NCBI RefSeq assembly: GCF_007280555.1
Contig: NZ_VKDB01000026.1
Span: 1 to 40,283 of the forward strand
DNA length: 40,283 nucleotides
Source of the DNA: Deinococcus detaillensis
GTDB taxonomy: Bacteria > Deinococcota > Deinococci > Deinococcales > Deinococcaceae
Reading direction: 5' to 3'
The notes beneath the pieces were generated by a model. It was given only the letters and a program-made list of their open reading frames with translations, was not told the DNA's origin and did no database searches. Below are positions 29,986-37,666 of this stretch, piece after piece. The translations under genes and the position numbers were made by a program. Each line of letters begins with the position of its first letter. Position 1 is the first letter of the stretch.

Positions 29986-30017
29986 GCGTCAAACGGCTGA
30001 GGAGCAGCTCCTCACCC

Positions 30018-30731
30018 TCAGCCGCCAACGATATGCTCGTCAAAAAAGCCCATCACCCTATTCCAGGCGTCGATACTGGCTACACCGTCAAAGCTGGGGC
30101 CGGGGGTGGCGAACGAGTGCCGCGCCCCCGGATAGACTTTGATGTCGTTGGCGATGCCCGCTGCTTCCAATTCGGCGGCCAGCGCCCTCCCCTGCCCAGC
30201 GGTGACGTCTTTTTCAGGATAGCTGCCCACCACCGGGCAAGCGCGGCGCACCGCTTCCAGGGGGCGCGGGTTAAAACCGTAATAGGGAGCCACCGCCCTC
30301 ACCCGCTGATCGGTGCAGGCCAGCGCGATAGCCAAGCTGCCGCCCAAGCAAAAGCCAATCGCACCGAGGCGTGAAGCGTCCACGCCGGGCAGTGCGGCCA
30401 GTTCGCCCAGTGCGGCGCGGGTATCCCGTATTCCTTGGTGGCCGAGGCTGTCGGCGAACACCCCGCCGAGCATCTGCGCCATGCAGACGGCTTTGTTTTG
30501 ATTGGCGAACAAATCCACCGCCAGCGCGACGTAACCGGCCTGCGCCATGCGCTCGGCCACCGCTTTGATCTCGACCGTCAGGCCAAAAATTTCGTGGATG
30601 ACCAACATCCCCGGCGCTGAGCCGCTACGGTCTGGTCGGGCCACGGGGCGCACCAAGTACCCTTCCAGAGTGCGGTCTTCTGAAGCAAATGAAATCAGCT
30701 CTCCGGTCAACTCGGTAGCGGCGCTTGTCAT
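30018..30731 (-). CDS. Dienelactone hydrolase family protein
   Basis: A 237-residue alpha/beta hydrolase with a cysteine nucleophile: Cys128 in GFCLGG, Glu47 in HEIFG, probable Asp175 and His205 (ARHSF). Founding members hydrolyse dienelactone in aromatic degradation, but most bacterial copies act on other esters, and the substrate is not known. It is cytoplasmic, with no signal. Start is ATG 30731 with TAAGCT six bases upstream and no ribosome site. It is divergent from the DUF1684 gene, whose other side has a second, Tat-exported member of the same family. Confidence 0.9.
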   Translation of the reverse strand: MTSAATELTGELISFASEDRTLEGYLVRPVARPDRSGSAPGMLVIHEIFGLTVEIKAVAERMAQAGYVALAVDLFANQNKAVCMAQMLGGVFADSLGHQGIRDTRAALGELAALPGVDASRLGAIGFCLGGSLAIALACTDQRVRAVAPYYGFNPRPLEAVRRACPVVGSYPEKDVTAGQGRALAAELEAAGIANDIKVYPGARHSFATPGPSFDGVASIDAWNRVMGFFDEHIVGG

Positions 30732-30737
30732 GCCCGC

Positions 30738-30756
30738 AGCTTAGAGCCTTTAGCAT
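30738..30756. promoter_or_regulatory. Compact divergent leaderless promoter pair
   Basis: Minus strand TAAGCT (30743 to 30738) is six bases before ATG 30731; plus strand TAGCAT (30751-30756) is five bases before ATG 30762. Only 30 bases separate the two starts, so each -35 region would lie inside the opposite gene. Confidence 0.55.
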
Positions 30757-30761
30757 GGCGC

Positions 30762-31394
30762 ATGGCTGAAACTGCTTCCGAAGACTGGCTGAGCTTGCTG
30801 GACTGGCGCAGGCAAATGAGTGATCTCTACGCCGAGGTGCGCCGCCTGTATGCCAGCGACCCGGCCGCCGCTCATCAGCTTTGGCAGCGGGTACGCAATG
30901 AACTGTTCAAGTCGCACCCGCAGTCGCCACTGCTGATGGAGGCGCGGGCCGACTTCGCGGCGCTGCCGGTGTGGCCTTACGATCCGGCCTACGCTTTCAG
31001 TTCAGCCGTCCGAACCGATTTGCCGCCTGAACAGTTCACGGTGCAGACCTCGGCGGGCCAAGCTATGCCGCTGATTCGGGTGGGCCGCGTGAAGCTGCAC
31101 AACCAGCACCACGATCTGGGCAAGCTGGATGTCTACTGGATCGACGTGTACGGCGGCGGGCTGTTCTTGCCGTTTCGGGACGCGGGCAGCGGTCAGACCC
31201 ATTACGGCGGTGGGCGCTACCTGCTGGACACCGTGAAAAGTGCCGATCTGGGCAGCCTCCCAGGTAAGCGCTTGGTGCTGGATTTCAACTTCGCCTACCA
31301 CCCATCCTGCTTTTACGATCCACAGTGGAGCTGCCCGCTGGCTCCGCCGCAAAATGGACTGGCGGCGGAGGTGCGGGCAGGCGAGCGGCTGTAA
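30762..31394 (+). CDS. DUF1684 domain protein
   Basis: A 210-residue cytoplasmic protein of the DUF1684 family. The signature block is the C-terminal DFNFAYHPSCFYDPQWSC followed by PLAPPQNGL, together with SGQTHYGGGRYL and the KLDVYWIDVYGGGLFLPF stretch. Function of the family is unknown; the conserved Cys and Asp/Asn residues suggest an enzyme. It starts at a leaderless-type promoter, diverges from one dienelactone hydrolase gene and converges on another. Confidence 0.9.
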   Translation: MAETASEDWLSLLDWRRQMSDLYAEVRRLYASDPAAAHQLWQRVRNELFKSHPQSPLLMEARADFAALPVWPYDPAYAFSSAVRTDLPPEQFTVQTSAGQAMPLIRVGRVKLHNQHHDLGKLDVYWIDVYGGGLFLPFRDAGSGQTHYGGGRYLLDTVKSADLGSLPGKRLVLDFNFAYHPSCFYDPQWSCPLAPPQNGLAAEVRAGERL

Positions 31395-31408
31395 GTAACT
31401 GGCTGGGC

Positions 31409-32353
31409 TTAGCCCTGCTTCAAATACTTTCCAAACCAACTCAGCGTCTGCGCCCAAGCGTCATCGGCGGCGGCTTTGACGTAGCCTTGGCCGGTGTCAT
31501 TGTTGAAGGCGTGGCCTGCGCCGTCGTAAATCTTCGTGGCATAGGTCGTTCCAGCGGCCTTGAGCGCCGCTTCCAGTGCGGGGATTCCAGAATTGATACG
31601 GGTGTCGTTGCCGCCGTAAAGGCCCAGCACCGCCGCTTTGATGTCCGGCACTTTGGCGAGGTCGGGCGCGGGGCCGTAAAAGGCCACCGCCGCTTTGAGT
31701 TCGGGTGCAGCCGTTGACAAACGCCACGTCAGGCCGCCGCCAAAGCAAAAGCCCACCGCGCCGACGCCCTGTACGCCGGGTTGCGCTTCCAGCACTTTGA
31801 GGGCTGCCAGCAAGTTGGTCACGTGTTCGTCGCCGGACGTTTGGGCGAGGTAACTGGACACTCTGGCGGTGTCGAGATACTGCGCGGTGCCGCCAATCTT
31901 TGAAACCAAATCGGGGGCCATCGCAACGTAACCGGCCTTGGCGAGGCGGCGGGCAATGTCTTGGATGTGCAGCTGAAGGCCCTTGTTCTCGTGGATGACC
32001 AGCACGCCGGGCGCGTTGCCGCCGCCAGCCGGACGGGCCAAGTACGCCAGATTGGTAAAGCCGTTGGCTTCGTAGGTCACCGGCTTTACCACGATGGACG
32101 GGTCTTGCGGATCCACCATGCCCGCGCCGCTGGCCTGATCCGGCTGCGGGGGCGCGGCTTGGGCCTGAGCCAGTTCGGCGGCGCTCACGCCCGCGATGCC
32201 CAGCGAGGTCAGCAGCGTTCTGGCTCCCAGCGCTCCGCCGCCCAGCAAGGTCATCCGGCGCAAGAACTCGCGGCGCTCCATTTCGCCCTCGCGGTAATCT
32301 TCGGCGAACTCCTCAACCACGTAGCGGAACAAATCCTGACGATCATCGGGCAT
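31409..32353 (-). CDS. Tat-exported dienelactone hydrolase family protein
   Basis: A 314-residue protein with a long charged N-terminus and a Tat-type signal: ERREFLRRM (Arg27-Arg28), then a hydrophobic run LLGGGALGARTLLTSLGIAG. The mature domain is a dienelactone-hydrolase-type alpha/beta fold with Glu122 (HENKG), Cys203 (GFCFGG), Asp250 (GGNDTR) and His281 (GAGHAF). It should fold in the cytoplasm and act outside. AAAGGAG precedes ATG 32353. The N-terminal extension before the twin arginines (26 residues) is typical of related carboxymethylenebutenolidase-like proteins. Confidence 0.9.
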   Translation of the reverse strand: MPDDRQDLFRYVVEEFAEDYREGEMERREFLRRMTLLGGGALGARTLLTSLGIAGVSAAELAQAQAAPPQPDQASGAGMVDPQDPSIVVKPVTYEANGFTNLAYLARPAGGGNAPGVLVIHENKGLQLHIQDIARRLAKAGYVAMAPDLVSKIGGTAQYLDTARVSSYLAQTSGDEHVTNLLAALKVLEAQPGVQGVGAVGFCFGGGLTWRLSTAAPELKAAVAFYGPAPDLAKVPDIKAAVLGLYGGNDTRINSGIPALEAALKAAGTTYATKIYDGAGHAFNNDTGQGYVKAAADDAWAQTLSWFGKYLKQG

Positions 32354-32460
32354 AGCGGCTCCTTTGAATGGGGTTCAAGTTCACTTTGCCCGAAGCAAGC
32401 GCCGGAGTGTGTAGGGTGGGCAACGGTAAAAATTTGGACCTGATGCCCGACAATACCTGC

Positions 32461-33351
32461 ATGAACACCACCCTGACCGCCGTTCCCGACTTCCGCGTGG
32501 GCCACTGGACAGACCCAGTCGGCCAAACCGGCTGCACCGTGATTTTGCCGCCGAGTGAGGGCGCGGTGGCTTCGGCCAGCTTCCTTGGCCCCAGCCCTGC
32601 CACCCGCGAGGGCGTGCTGCTCTCGCCCGAAAAGAAAGTGGAGCGCATTCACGGCCTGCTGCTGACCGGCGGCAGCGCCTTTGGCCTCGCGGCAGCGGGC
32701 GGGGTGGTGCGCTGGCTGGAGGAGCAGGGCGTGGGCCACCCCACCCCGTTTGCCCGCGTGCCGATCGTGCCCGCCGCCGTGATTTACGACCTCGGCGCGG
32801 GCGACCCTAAGGCGCGGCCCGATGAAGCGGCGGGCTACTTTGCCGCCCAGACTGCCAGCTCGGCAGCCGTGCCGCGTGGGCGCATTGGGGCCGGAACCGG
32901 GGCCAGCATCGGCAAGTATCTGGGGCCAACTCGGGCGGCAGCGGGCGGGCTGGGCAGCGTTTATCTGTCGCGGCACGGGGTCAGCGTGGGAGCGCTGGCG
33001 GTGGTCAATCCGATTGGCGACGTGTACAGCCCAGCGGGAGAGCTGTTGGCCGGGCCGGGGGTGGGGCCGGGCGCGGCGGCTTTTACACCCGGCGACGTCG
33101 AAAACACCACCCTGCTGGTGATCGTTACCCAGCACTCGCTCACCAAAAACGACGCCCGGCGCTTGGCGGACGCGGCTCAAGCAGCTCTGGCCCGCGTGAT
33201 TCGCCCCAGCCACACTTACTGGGACGGAGACAGCGCTTTCGTGCTGAGCAGCGCGGCCCTACCCGCCGCCGATCCCTTGCTGCTCGGCACGCTGGTGCAG
33301 GAAGCGGCGGCGCTGGCTGTCGCCGACGCGGTGCTGTCGCAGCGGGAATAA
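32461..33351 (+). CDS. P1 family (DmpA/BapA-like) self-processing peptidase
   Basis: A 296-residue member of the N-terminal-nucleophile P1 peptidases, which split themselves and then act as aminopeptidases, often on D- or beta-amino-acid peptides. The start VGHWTDPVGQTGCTV, LLTGGSAFGLAAAGGVVRWLEE and GRIGAGTGAS are family blocks. Self-cleavage is expected at Asn215-Thr216 in DVENTTLLVIVT, leaving Thr216 as the nucleophile. No signal peptide. I start it at ATG 32461, which keeps the family N-terminus; GACAAT six bases upstream could be a leaderless -10. The frame opens 31 codons earlier with an unlikely sequence. Confidence 0.88.
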   Translation: MNTTLTAVPDFRVGHWTDPVGQTGCTVILPPSEGAVASASFLGPSPATREGVLLSPEKKVERIHGLLLTGGSAFGLAAAGGVVRWLEEQGVGHPTPFARVPIVPAAVIYDLGAGDPKARPDEAAGYFAAQTASSAAVPRGRIGAGTGASIGKYLGPTRAAAGGLGSVYLSRHGVSVGALAVVNPIGDVYSPAGELLAGPGVGPGAAAFTPGDVENTTLLVIVTQHSLTKNDARRLADAAQAALARVIRPSHTYWDGDSAFVLSSAALPAADPLLLGTLVQEAAALAVADAVLSQRE

Positions 33352-33448
33352 GCGCAGCGCGGCGGCTGTTGGCCCTCAGACGGCAGCGTTTTCACGTCTG
33401 TACTCAGTGCAAAGTCGGGGCTCTGGCTGTCCATTACGCGCCGTGTGG

Positions 33449-33476
33449 CCGCTGAAGGCTGGCTTGGCGGGTTTTT
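33449..33476 (+). terminator. Intrinsic terminator after the P1 peptidase gene
   Basis: CCGC (33449-33452) pairs with GCGG (33467-33470), with an inner AAG/CTT pair (33555-style spacing 33455-33457 with 33463-33465), followed by GTTTTT. The stem is weak but the T-run is clear. Confidence 0.45.
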
Positions 33477-33538
33477 CTCATCAAACCTGAGTGCTGCTGA
33501 CCGTTCACCGCACTTCATTCGCCCCTCACACGCTGAAC

Positions 33539-33544
33539 TACACT
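33539..33544 (+). promoter_or_regulatory. -10 box of a leaderless promoter
   Basis: TACACT (33539-33544), then seven bases, then ATG 33552, with no ribosome binding site. It is identical to the rlmN -10 box. Confidence 0.5.
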
Positions 33545-33551
33545 GGCCCAG

Positions 33552-33824
33552 ATGAACCGCCTTCAGTCCACCGATATCGTTTCGCTGAGAATGTTTCATT
33601 GCCGCGCCGCCAGCGCCGTGCAGGGCGCTCAGTATCACTTGGCGGTGATGCACTACCGCACCTGCTTAGAATCCGCCGAGCGGCGCGAAGACGCTCAGGC
33701 CATGCGCTTTTTTGCGCTCAAGCTCTCGGAGTGTTATGCCCAGATGGGCCTGCGCGACAAAGCATTGCAGTTCCGTTCACTGGCCGAAGACAGCAGCGAG
33801 CAGATGGGCGGCCTGATCGGCTGA
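33552..33824 (+). CDS. Small TPR-like helical protein
   Basis: A 90-residue protein of two to three helix pairs: AQYHLAVMHYRTCLESAERRED, then MRFFALKLSECYAQMGLRDKALQF, which has TPR spacing (Tyr/Ala/Gly/Ala). No enzyme motif is visible. It may bind another protein. Codon use matches the native genes. It stands alone between the P1 peptidase terminator and the end of the NAD operon, which it converges on. Confidence 0.65.
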   Translation: MNRLQSTDIVSLRMFHCRAASAVQGAQYHLAVMHYRTCLESAERREDAQAMRFFALKLSECYAQMGLRDKALQFRSLAEDSSEQMGGLIG

Positions 33825-33851
33825 GGCGGCCATGTTCAGCGTTGGAGCCTT

Positions 33852-34856
33852 TCAGCGCCGAAGGAAACCGCGCACCTGCGCCACCCGCTCCGTCAAACTT
33901 CCTCTGAGTGACTGATACCGAATGCCCCGCGTTTCTAAGTCTTGCCGAATGAACGCCTGCTGGACGCCGCGAACTTCAGTGTTGCTGCGCCAGCCGTCTT
34001 GCTCGTGCGCCAAGTCGTCGGCACATAAAAAAGTGTGAGCGTAACGGCGCTTGGCATCGTCGGCCAGCGCGTGCAGTTCGGGGAGGGCGGCGCGGCACAG
34101 CAGGTACGACCACATCAGGGTGGTGGCGGCGGTGGTGTCCACAAACAGGGAGCGGTTCAGGCCCGGCGTGCGGGCAGCTTCTTCCTCTAAAGCACGGTGG
34201 CCGAGGGCGATTTCCAGAAAGTGTTCAGGCGTCAGTTTGCCGTCCTCGCGCTCGTAAACGTCGCGGCCATACTCGCGAACGAAGTGGGTGCCGAAGTCGC
34301 CTGCCAGCGCTGCCGTCAGGGTGCTTTTGCCAGTGCTCTCCGCGCCGACGAGTGCCACCCGCTCCACGAAGTGGGCATAGACCAGCGGGTTTAAGAAGTG
34401 CCGCGAGGCGTGAACGTCGGCGCGAATGGCCGTGCCACTGATCGGCGTCTGGCGGCGTTCGGGATCAAAGGGAAGGTGAGCGATATTCAGTCGCTCGGCC
34501 AGCGGGGGGCCGTACCCTTCACTGGTGACCACCACATCTGGTCGCACATTCCAACCGTCCAGCACGGCCCCGACATACTGCTGATGCTCGGCGTCGGGGG
34601 CGCTGTTGAGCGGCGGATTGGGCGCGTCGGGGAGCAGGGTCAGGTGCGGAAACAGGTGGGCCGGGAACACCTCGCGCAGCCAGTTACGGCGCACAGGCGA
34701 GGGCATGGCCGGGAAGTCGGGGCGGCTGTAGACCCACACACTGACCCGTTCGCAGCGTGATAGGGCAAAACGGATCAGCGCCTCATGTCCGGCGTGCAGC
34801 GGAGCGAACTTGCCGACGATCAGGCCGTGCGCGAACTTGCCCGTATTGTCAGGCAA
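33852..34856 (-). CDS. nadR: NadR-like NMN adenylyltransferase / nicotinamide riboside kinase
   Basis: A 334-residue bifunctional NAD salvage enzyme without the DNA-binding domain of enterobacterial NadR. The N-terminal nucleotidyltransferase has GKFAPLHAGH (15-24, the HxGH site) and ISGTAIR (139-145). The C-terminal kinase has the P-loop GAESTGKST (171-179). It phosphorylates nicotinamide riboside to NMN and joins NMN to ATP to give NAD. The start is TTG 34856, overlapping pnuC by eight bases, with GAG close upstream. PnuC brings in the riboside this enzyme traps. It is the last gene of the operon. Confidence 0.92.
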   Translation of the reverse strand: MPDNTGKFAHGLIVGKFAPLHAGHEALIRFALSRCERVSVWVYSRPDFPAMPSPVRRNWLREVFPAHLFPHLTLLPDAPNPPLNSAPDAEHQQYVGAVLDGWNVRPDVVVTSEGYGPPLAERLNIAHLPFDPERRQTPISGTAIRADVHASRHFLNPLVYAHFVERVALVGAESTGKSTLTAALAGDFGTHFVREYGRDVYEREDGKLTPEHFLEIALGHRALEEEAARTPGLNRSLFVDTTAATTLMWSYLLCRAALPELHALADDAKRRYAHTFLCADDLAHEQDGWRSNTEVRGVQQAFIRQDLETRGIRYQSLRGSLTERVAQVRGFLRR

Positions 34857-35436
34857 ACTCGACCACGCGCCTCTCGTCTTTCCTCCAGGCGAAGTAGCCG
34901 TAGACGCTCATGGCTCCCAGAATAAATTGCAAACCGAACAAGGCCCAGTACGCCGTGTGCCAGAAGTAAACTGCCTGCACCGCGTTGACCGTCACCCACA
35001 CCGGCCAGCTCCAGGCCCATTTGCGGGTGGTGGCAAAATTGGCGACGAGGGCCAGCGTGACTGCCGCGAACTGCACCCAGTTCCAGCTTTCTGAAAAGTC
35101 GGTGGCGATGGTGGTGTAGGCGAAGATGGCGAGGCTGGCGACCCAAGTGACGCCGTACCACAGCGGCTCGTTGAAGGTCAGCTCTCCCCTGTCGCGCCGC
35201 GCCTCCAAGTGCCAGAGGTAGAGGCCGTGAATGCCGAACAGCAGGTAGGTGACTTGCAGGCCCGCCAGCATCCACTGACCGCCGCCGACAAACAGCAGGA
35301 AGTACGGCAGCAGCGAGGCGTTTGACCAGTGCCAGTACGCCCGCGCCTTGGCGAAGAGGAAGTAGAGGGAGACGAGAACGGCCAGCCCGCCGGAGAGGTC
35401 AAGGAGGAGGGGCGGGAGGGCGGTGAGGAAGGTCAT
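34849..35436 (-). CDS. pnuC: Nicotinamide riboside transporter PnuC
   Basis: A 195-residue membrane protein with about seven hydrophobic segments, the PnuC fold. Family signs are the Trp-rich cores YWHWSNASLLPYF, WNWVQF and TRKWAWSWPVWVTVNAVQAVYFW, which line the substrate site. PnuC lets nicotinamide riboside diffuse in; uptake is driven by phosphorylation, here by the kinase domain of the next gene. ATG 35436 overlaps the stop of the TIR-like gene (ATGA). High G+C sequence begins again here after that AT-rich gene. Confidence 0.93.
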   Translation of the reverse strand: MTFLTALPPLLLDLSGGLAVLVSLYFLFAKARAYWHWSNASLLPYFLLFVGGGQWMLAGLQVTYLLFGIHGLYLWHLEARRDRGELTFNEPLWYGVTWVASLAIFAYTTIATDFSESWNWVQFAAVTLALVANFATTRKWAWSWPVWVTVNAVQAVYFWHTAYWALFGLQFILGAMSVYGYFAWRKDERRVVEFA

Positions 35437-36182
35437 AAATGCTTGAGTTCCCTTGTCAAACCTCCCAGAGCAGCCTCAATTCCATCTTTTGGAAAAGGAA
35501 TGTATACAATTCCATGATTATTGCTTGGTACATTCACACCGTTCTCGTGAAGCAGACAGACCCGGCTAGGCCCGTAGCGACCTTGAAAGTATCCAATCTC
35601 GTGGATAACATTCTCACGCGCCCTAATTTGATCATCGTTTGTGAAATCGTCGCCTGTCATTACAATCACAGCAAAACTACACCTATCTGCCTCTTCTATT
35701 AATTTCTGAATTATTGTTCGCCCTTTGTTTGGCTCTTGTGCTAGTTCGAGGGTCGGAACGCCAACAGTCTTTTCAACGTACTCCTGCACTTTTCTCCAGT
35801 CCTCGCTCCTGCCATGAGATATAAAAACTCTATGCGGTGGTGGTTTTATAGACGTGTTCTTAGAATTTTTTGAAACCCACATTTCCATAAAGAAGTTGAT
35901 CTCATTGAGTATGGCTGCCAAATCATCGATTCTTGCATATACTCCGTCATCTTCTACTACGTAAACTTGCGGCTGGGATGCAAGTTCTATACTTGAGAAT
36001 ATCTCTGGGAGAATATTTGCCACATTGTGTCGAATACTTATATAAGCTTCCACGATTCTTCCAACTCTGTGTACAGGCAAACCGTACATTTTCCCCTCAA
36101 TCTCTTGAGAGAGAATTTTCTGAAACGCTGCCAACGCATTGACTAGTGCTTCTGTGCTCATGAACTCTGAGTCAGCGCTCAC
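35433..36182 (-). CDS. TIR-like domain protein (PF10137 type), probably acquired
   Basis: A 249-residue protein. The N-terminal helical region (1-110) has no family I recognise. Residues 117-249 match predicted nucleotide-binding TIR-like domains (PF10137, as in CBASS Cap12-type effectors): RVFISHGRSEDW, EPNKGRTIIQKL, AVIVMTGDDF, ARENVIHEIGYFQGRYG, SRVCLLHENGVNVPSNNHG. Such domains cleave NAD in immune systems. The place where relatives usually have Glu (TIIEK) reads Gln159; Glu163 and Glu164 are near. Sampled G+C is about 35-45% against over 60% in its neighbours. It overlaps the NAMPT stop (GTGA at 36182; ATG 36161 is an alternative start) and the pnuC start (ATGA), so it is co-translated with NAD salvage genes. 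Confidence 0.85.
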   Translation of the reverse strand: MSADSEFMSTEALVNALAAFQKILSQEIEGKMYGLPVHRVGRIVEAYISIRHNVANILPEIFSSIELASQPQVYVVEDDGVYARIDDLAAILNEINFFMEMWVSKNSKNTSIKPPPHRVFISHGRSEDWRKVQEYVEKTVGVPTLELAQEPNKGRTIIQKLIEEADRCSFAVIVMTGDDFTNDDQIRARENVIHEIGYFQGRYGPSRVCLLHENGVNVPSNNHGIVYIPFPKDGIEAALGGLTRELKHL

Positions 36183-37576
36183 GCCCGCCCTCTCACCACA
36201 TCCAACGTCTCGTCCACCAGCACTTCGCCGTCGCGGTACACCACGCGCATCACGCTGTCCGGGTACTCGGTATCGAAGGTCTGATACTGCTTGGTCACCA
36301 GGCGCTGGCCTTCGCGCACCAGATCGAGCACGCCGTCCTTGCTGCGCTTGCCGGGGTCGGTCACTGGGTCTTTGTAAATCGGCTGGAAGTACTCGCCCTC
36401 CGGGCCGTCGATCAGCGCGGCGCTGGCTTTGTAGGCAAAGCGCTGGGTGTCGCGGTCCACTTTTTGCAGCAGCGCCCCGCCCATGCCGAACGCCACGTTC
36501 TCGGCCGAAAAGCCGTCCACGATCAGGTTCTGCAAGATCTCGCGAATCGAGTCCTCGTCCACGCCGTCGCCCTGAAGAACCCGCACGTGGTTGAGCAGCA
36601 TGAAGCCCTTGCTGTTGGTGGTCGTGCCGAACTTGGCCGCCAGCGCCCGCACCGCCAGACGCACCATTGAGGCTGGGTCGCCGCTGTCGGGGCGTACCAC
36701 CAGGGTTCCGCCGCTATCAATCACCTGCTGGCGCAGGGTTTCGCCCCAGTGGGTGTTGATGGCGTACTTGAGGTCGTAGCTGTCACTGACCACCGCGTAG
36801 ACGCTGCCGGGCTTGCTGAATTTCTCCACCATGTTGCGGTAGGCGTCCACCTCGTGTGCCTTGCCCCAACTGGTGATGGTGCTGTGCTCGGCGGCGGGAA
36901 TCGAGAAGGCGGCGATGTCGGCCCCGTAGTAGTTACGCCCGGTGCGGAGGGCTTCCAGCGTGTCGCTGCCCTGAAAGTTGATCAGGTGCGCCAGTCCGCC
37001 CAGGCCCGCGCTCTCGCGGCTCGATACGCCCCGGCTGCCGAAGTCGTGCAGCTTGAACGGCAGTTCCTCGGCGGCCCGGTCGGAGGTCTGCTCTAAGGCG
37101 GCTTTGAGAATCTCGCGCAGGTAGTAGCTCTGGGTGGCGACGGTGGTGGTGTACCAGACGCGCATCAGCGACGTTTCAAACCAGCCAGGCAGCCAGGGCA
37201 CGGCGGGGTCGGTATTGGTGACGGTCATCAGAGCGTTGTGGACAGGCACGAGCATCCCCTCCGGCACCGCGCGAATCTCCAGCGGGAGCTTACCGCCGTG
37301 CGCGGTGACAATGTGCATCCAGCCGTCGTAGGGAAACGGCTCGCCGTGTGCGGTGATCAGCTCGCGGGCTTCCTCCACCATCTCGGCGGTGACGCGCACG
37401 CTCAGGTAGCGCTTGAGGATGTACTGCAACCCAAAAAAGCGGGTGGCCGGGTAGCGCCCGCCGCGCGATTCGAGGTAGGAAAACAGTTTGCGCGTGCCTG
37501 CCGGGTACTGGAGAAAGTGGCTGGACTTGTAGCTGTCGGTATCTAAGATGATGTTGTTGTCGGCTAAGGGGTTCAT
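36179..37576 (-). CDS. nadV: Nicotinamide phosphoribosyltransferase
   Basis: A 465-residue NAMPT-type enzyme that makes NMN from nicotinamide and PRPP. The opening DTDSYKSSHFLQYPAGT is typical. HDFGSRG (177-183) and the phosphorylated-histidine site AAEHST with His231 are intact, as are VVSDSYDL and RPDSGDP (PRPP and phosphate contacts). Length fits NAMPT rather than nicotinate phosphoribosyltransferase. AAGGAG lies before ATG 37576; the frame opens six codons earlier. The product NMN can be used by the NMN adenylyltransferases at both ends of the operon. Confidence 0.94.
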   Translation of the reverse strand: MNPLADNNIILDTDSYKSSHFLQYPAGTRKLFSYLESRGGRYPATRFFGLQYILKRYLSVRVTAEMVEEARELITAHGEPFPYDGWMHIVTAHGGKLPLEIRAVPEGMLVPVHNALMTVTNTDPAVPWLPGWFETSLMRVWYTTTVATQSYYLREILKAALEQTSDRAAEELPFKLHDFGSRGVSSRESAGLGGLAHLINFQGSDTLEALRTGRNYYGADIAAFSIPAAEHSTITSWGKAHEVDAYRNMVEKFSKPGSVYAVVSDSYDLKYAINTHWGETLRQQVIDSGGTLVVRPDSGDPASMVRLAVRALAAKFGTTTNSKGFMLLNHVRVLQGDGVDEDSIREILQNLIVDGFSAENVAFGMGGALLQKVDRDTQRFAYKASAALIDGPEGEYFQPIYKDPVTDPGKRSKDGVLDLVREGQRLVTKQYQTFDTEYPDSVMRVVYRDGEVLVDETLDVVRGRA

Positions 37577-37666
37577 GGTGTGGCTCCTTTTCATGTTGTG
37601 GATTACGGAGAGGGCGGACAGGTTCGCTGATGTTCAAACGCTGAAGTTCTGCACGTATTCCTGTAG

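Noticed and set aside
29995..30023. A terminator between folE and the dienelactone hydrolase gene
   Set aside because: GGCTGAG/CTCAGCC and an inner palindrome can pair, but they overlap the hydrolase stop codon and no T-run follows on either side, so the call is not supported.
33852..34856. NadR as a DNA-binding repressor of the operon
   Set aside because: The protein begins directly with the adenylyltransferase domain; no helix-turn-helix precedes it, so it is only an enzyme here.
35439..35702. An 87-codon plus-strand frame in the AT-rich segment
   Set aside because: It is antisense to the conserved TIR-like domain and has no ribosome site.
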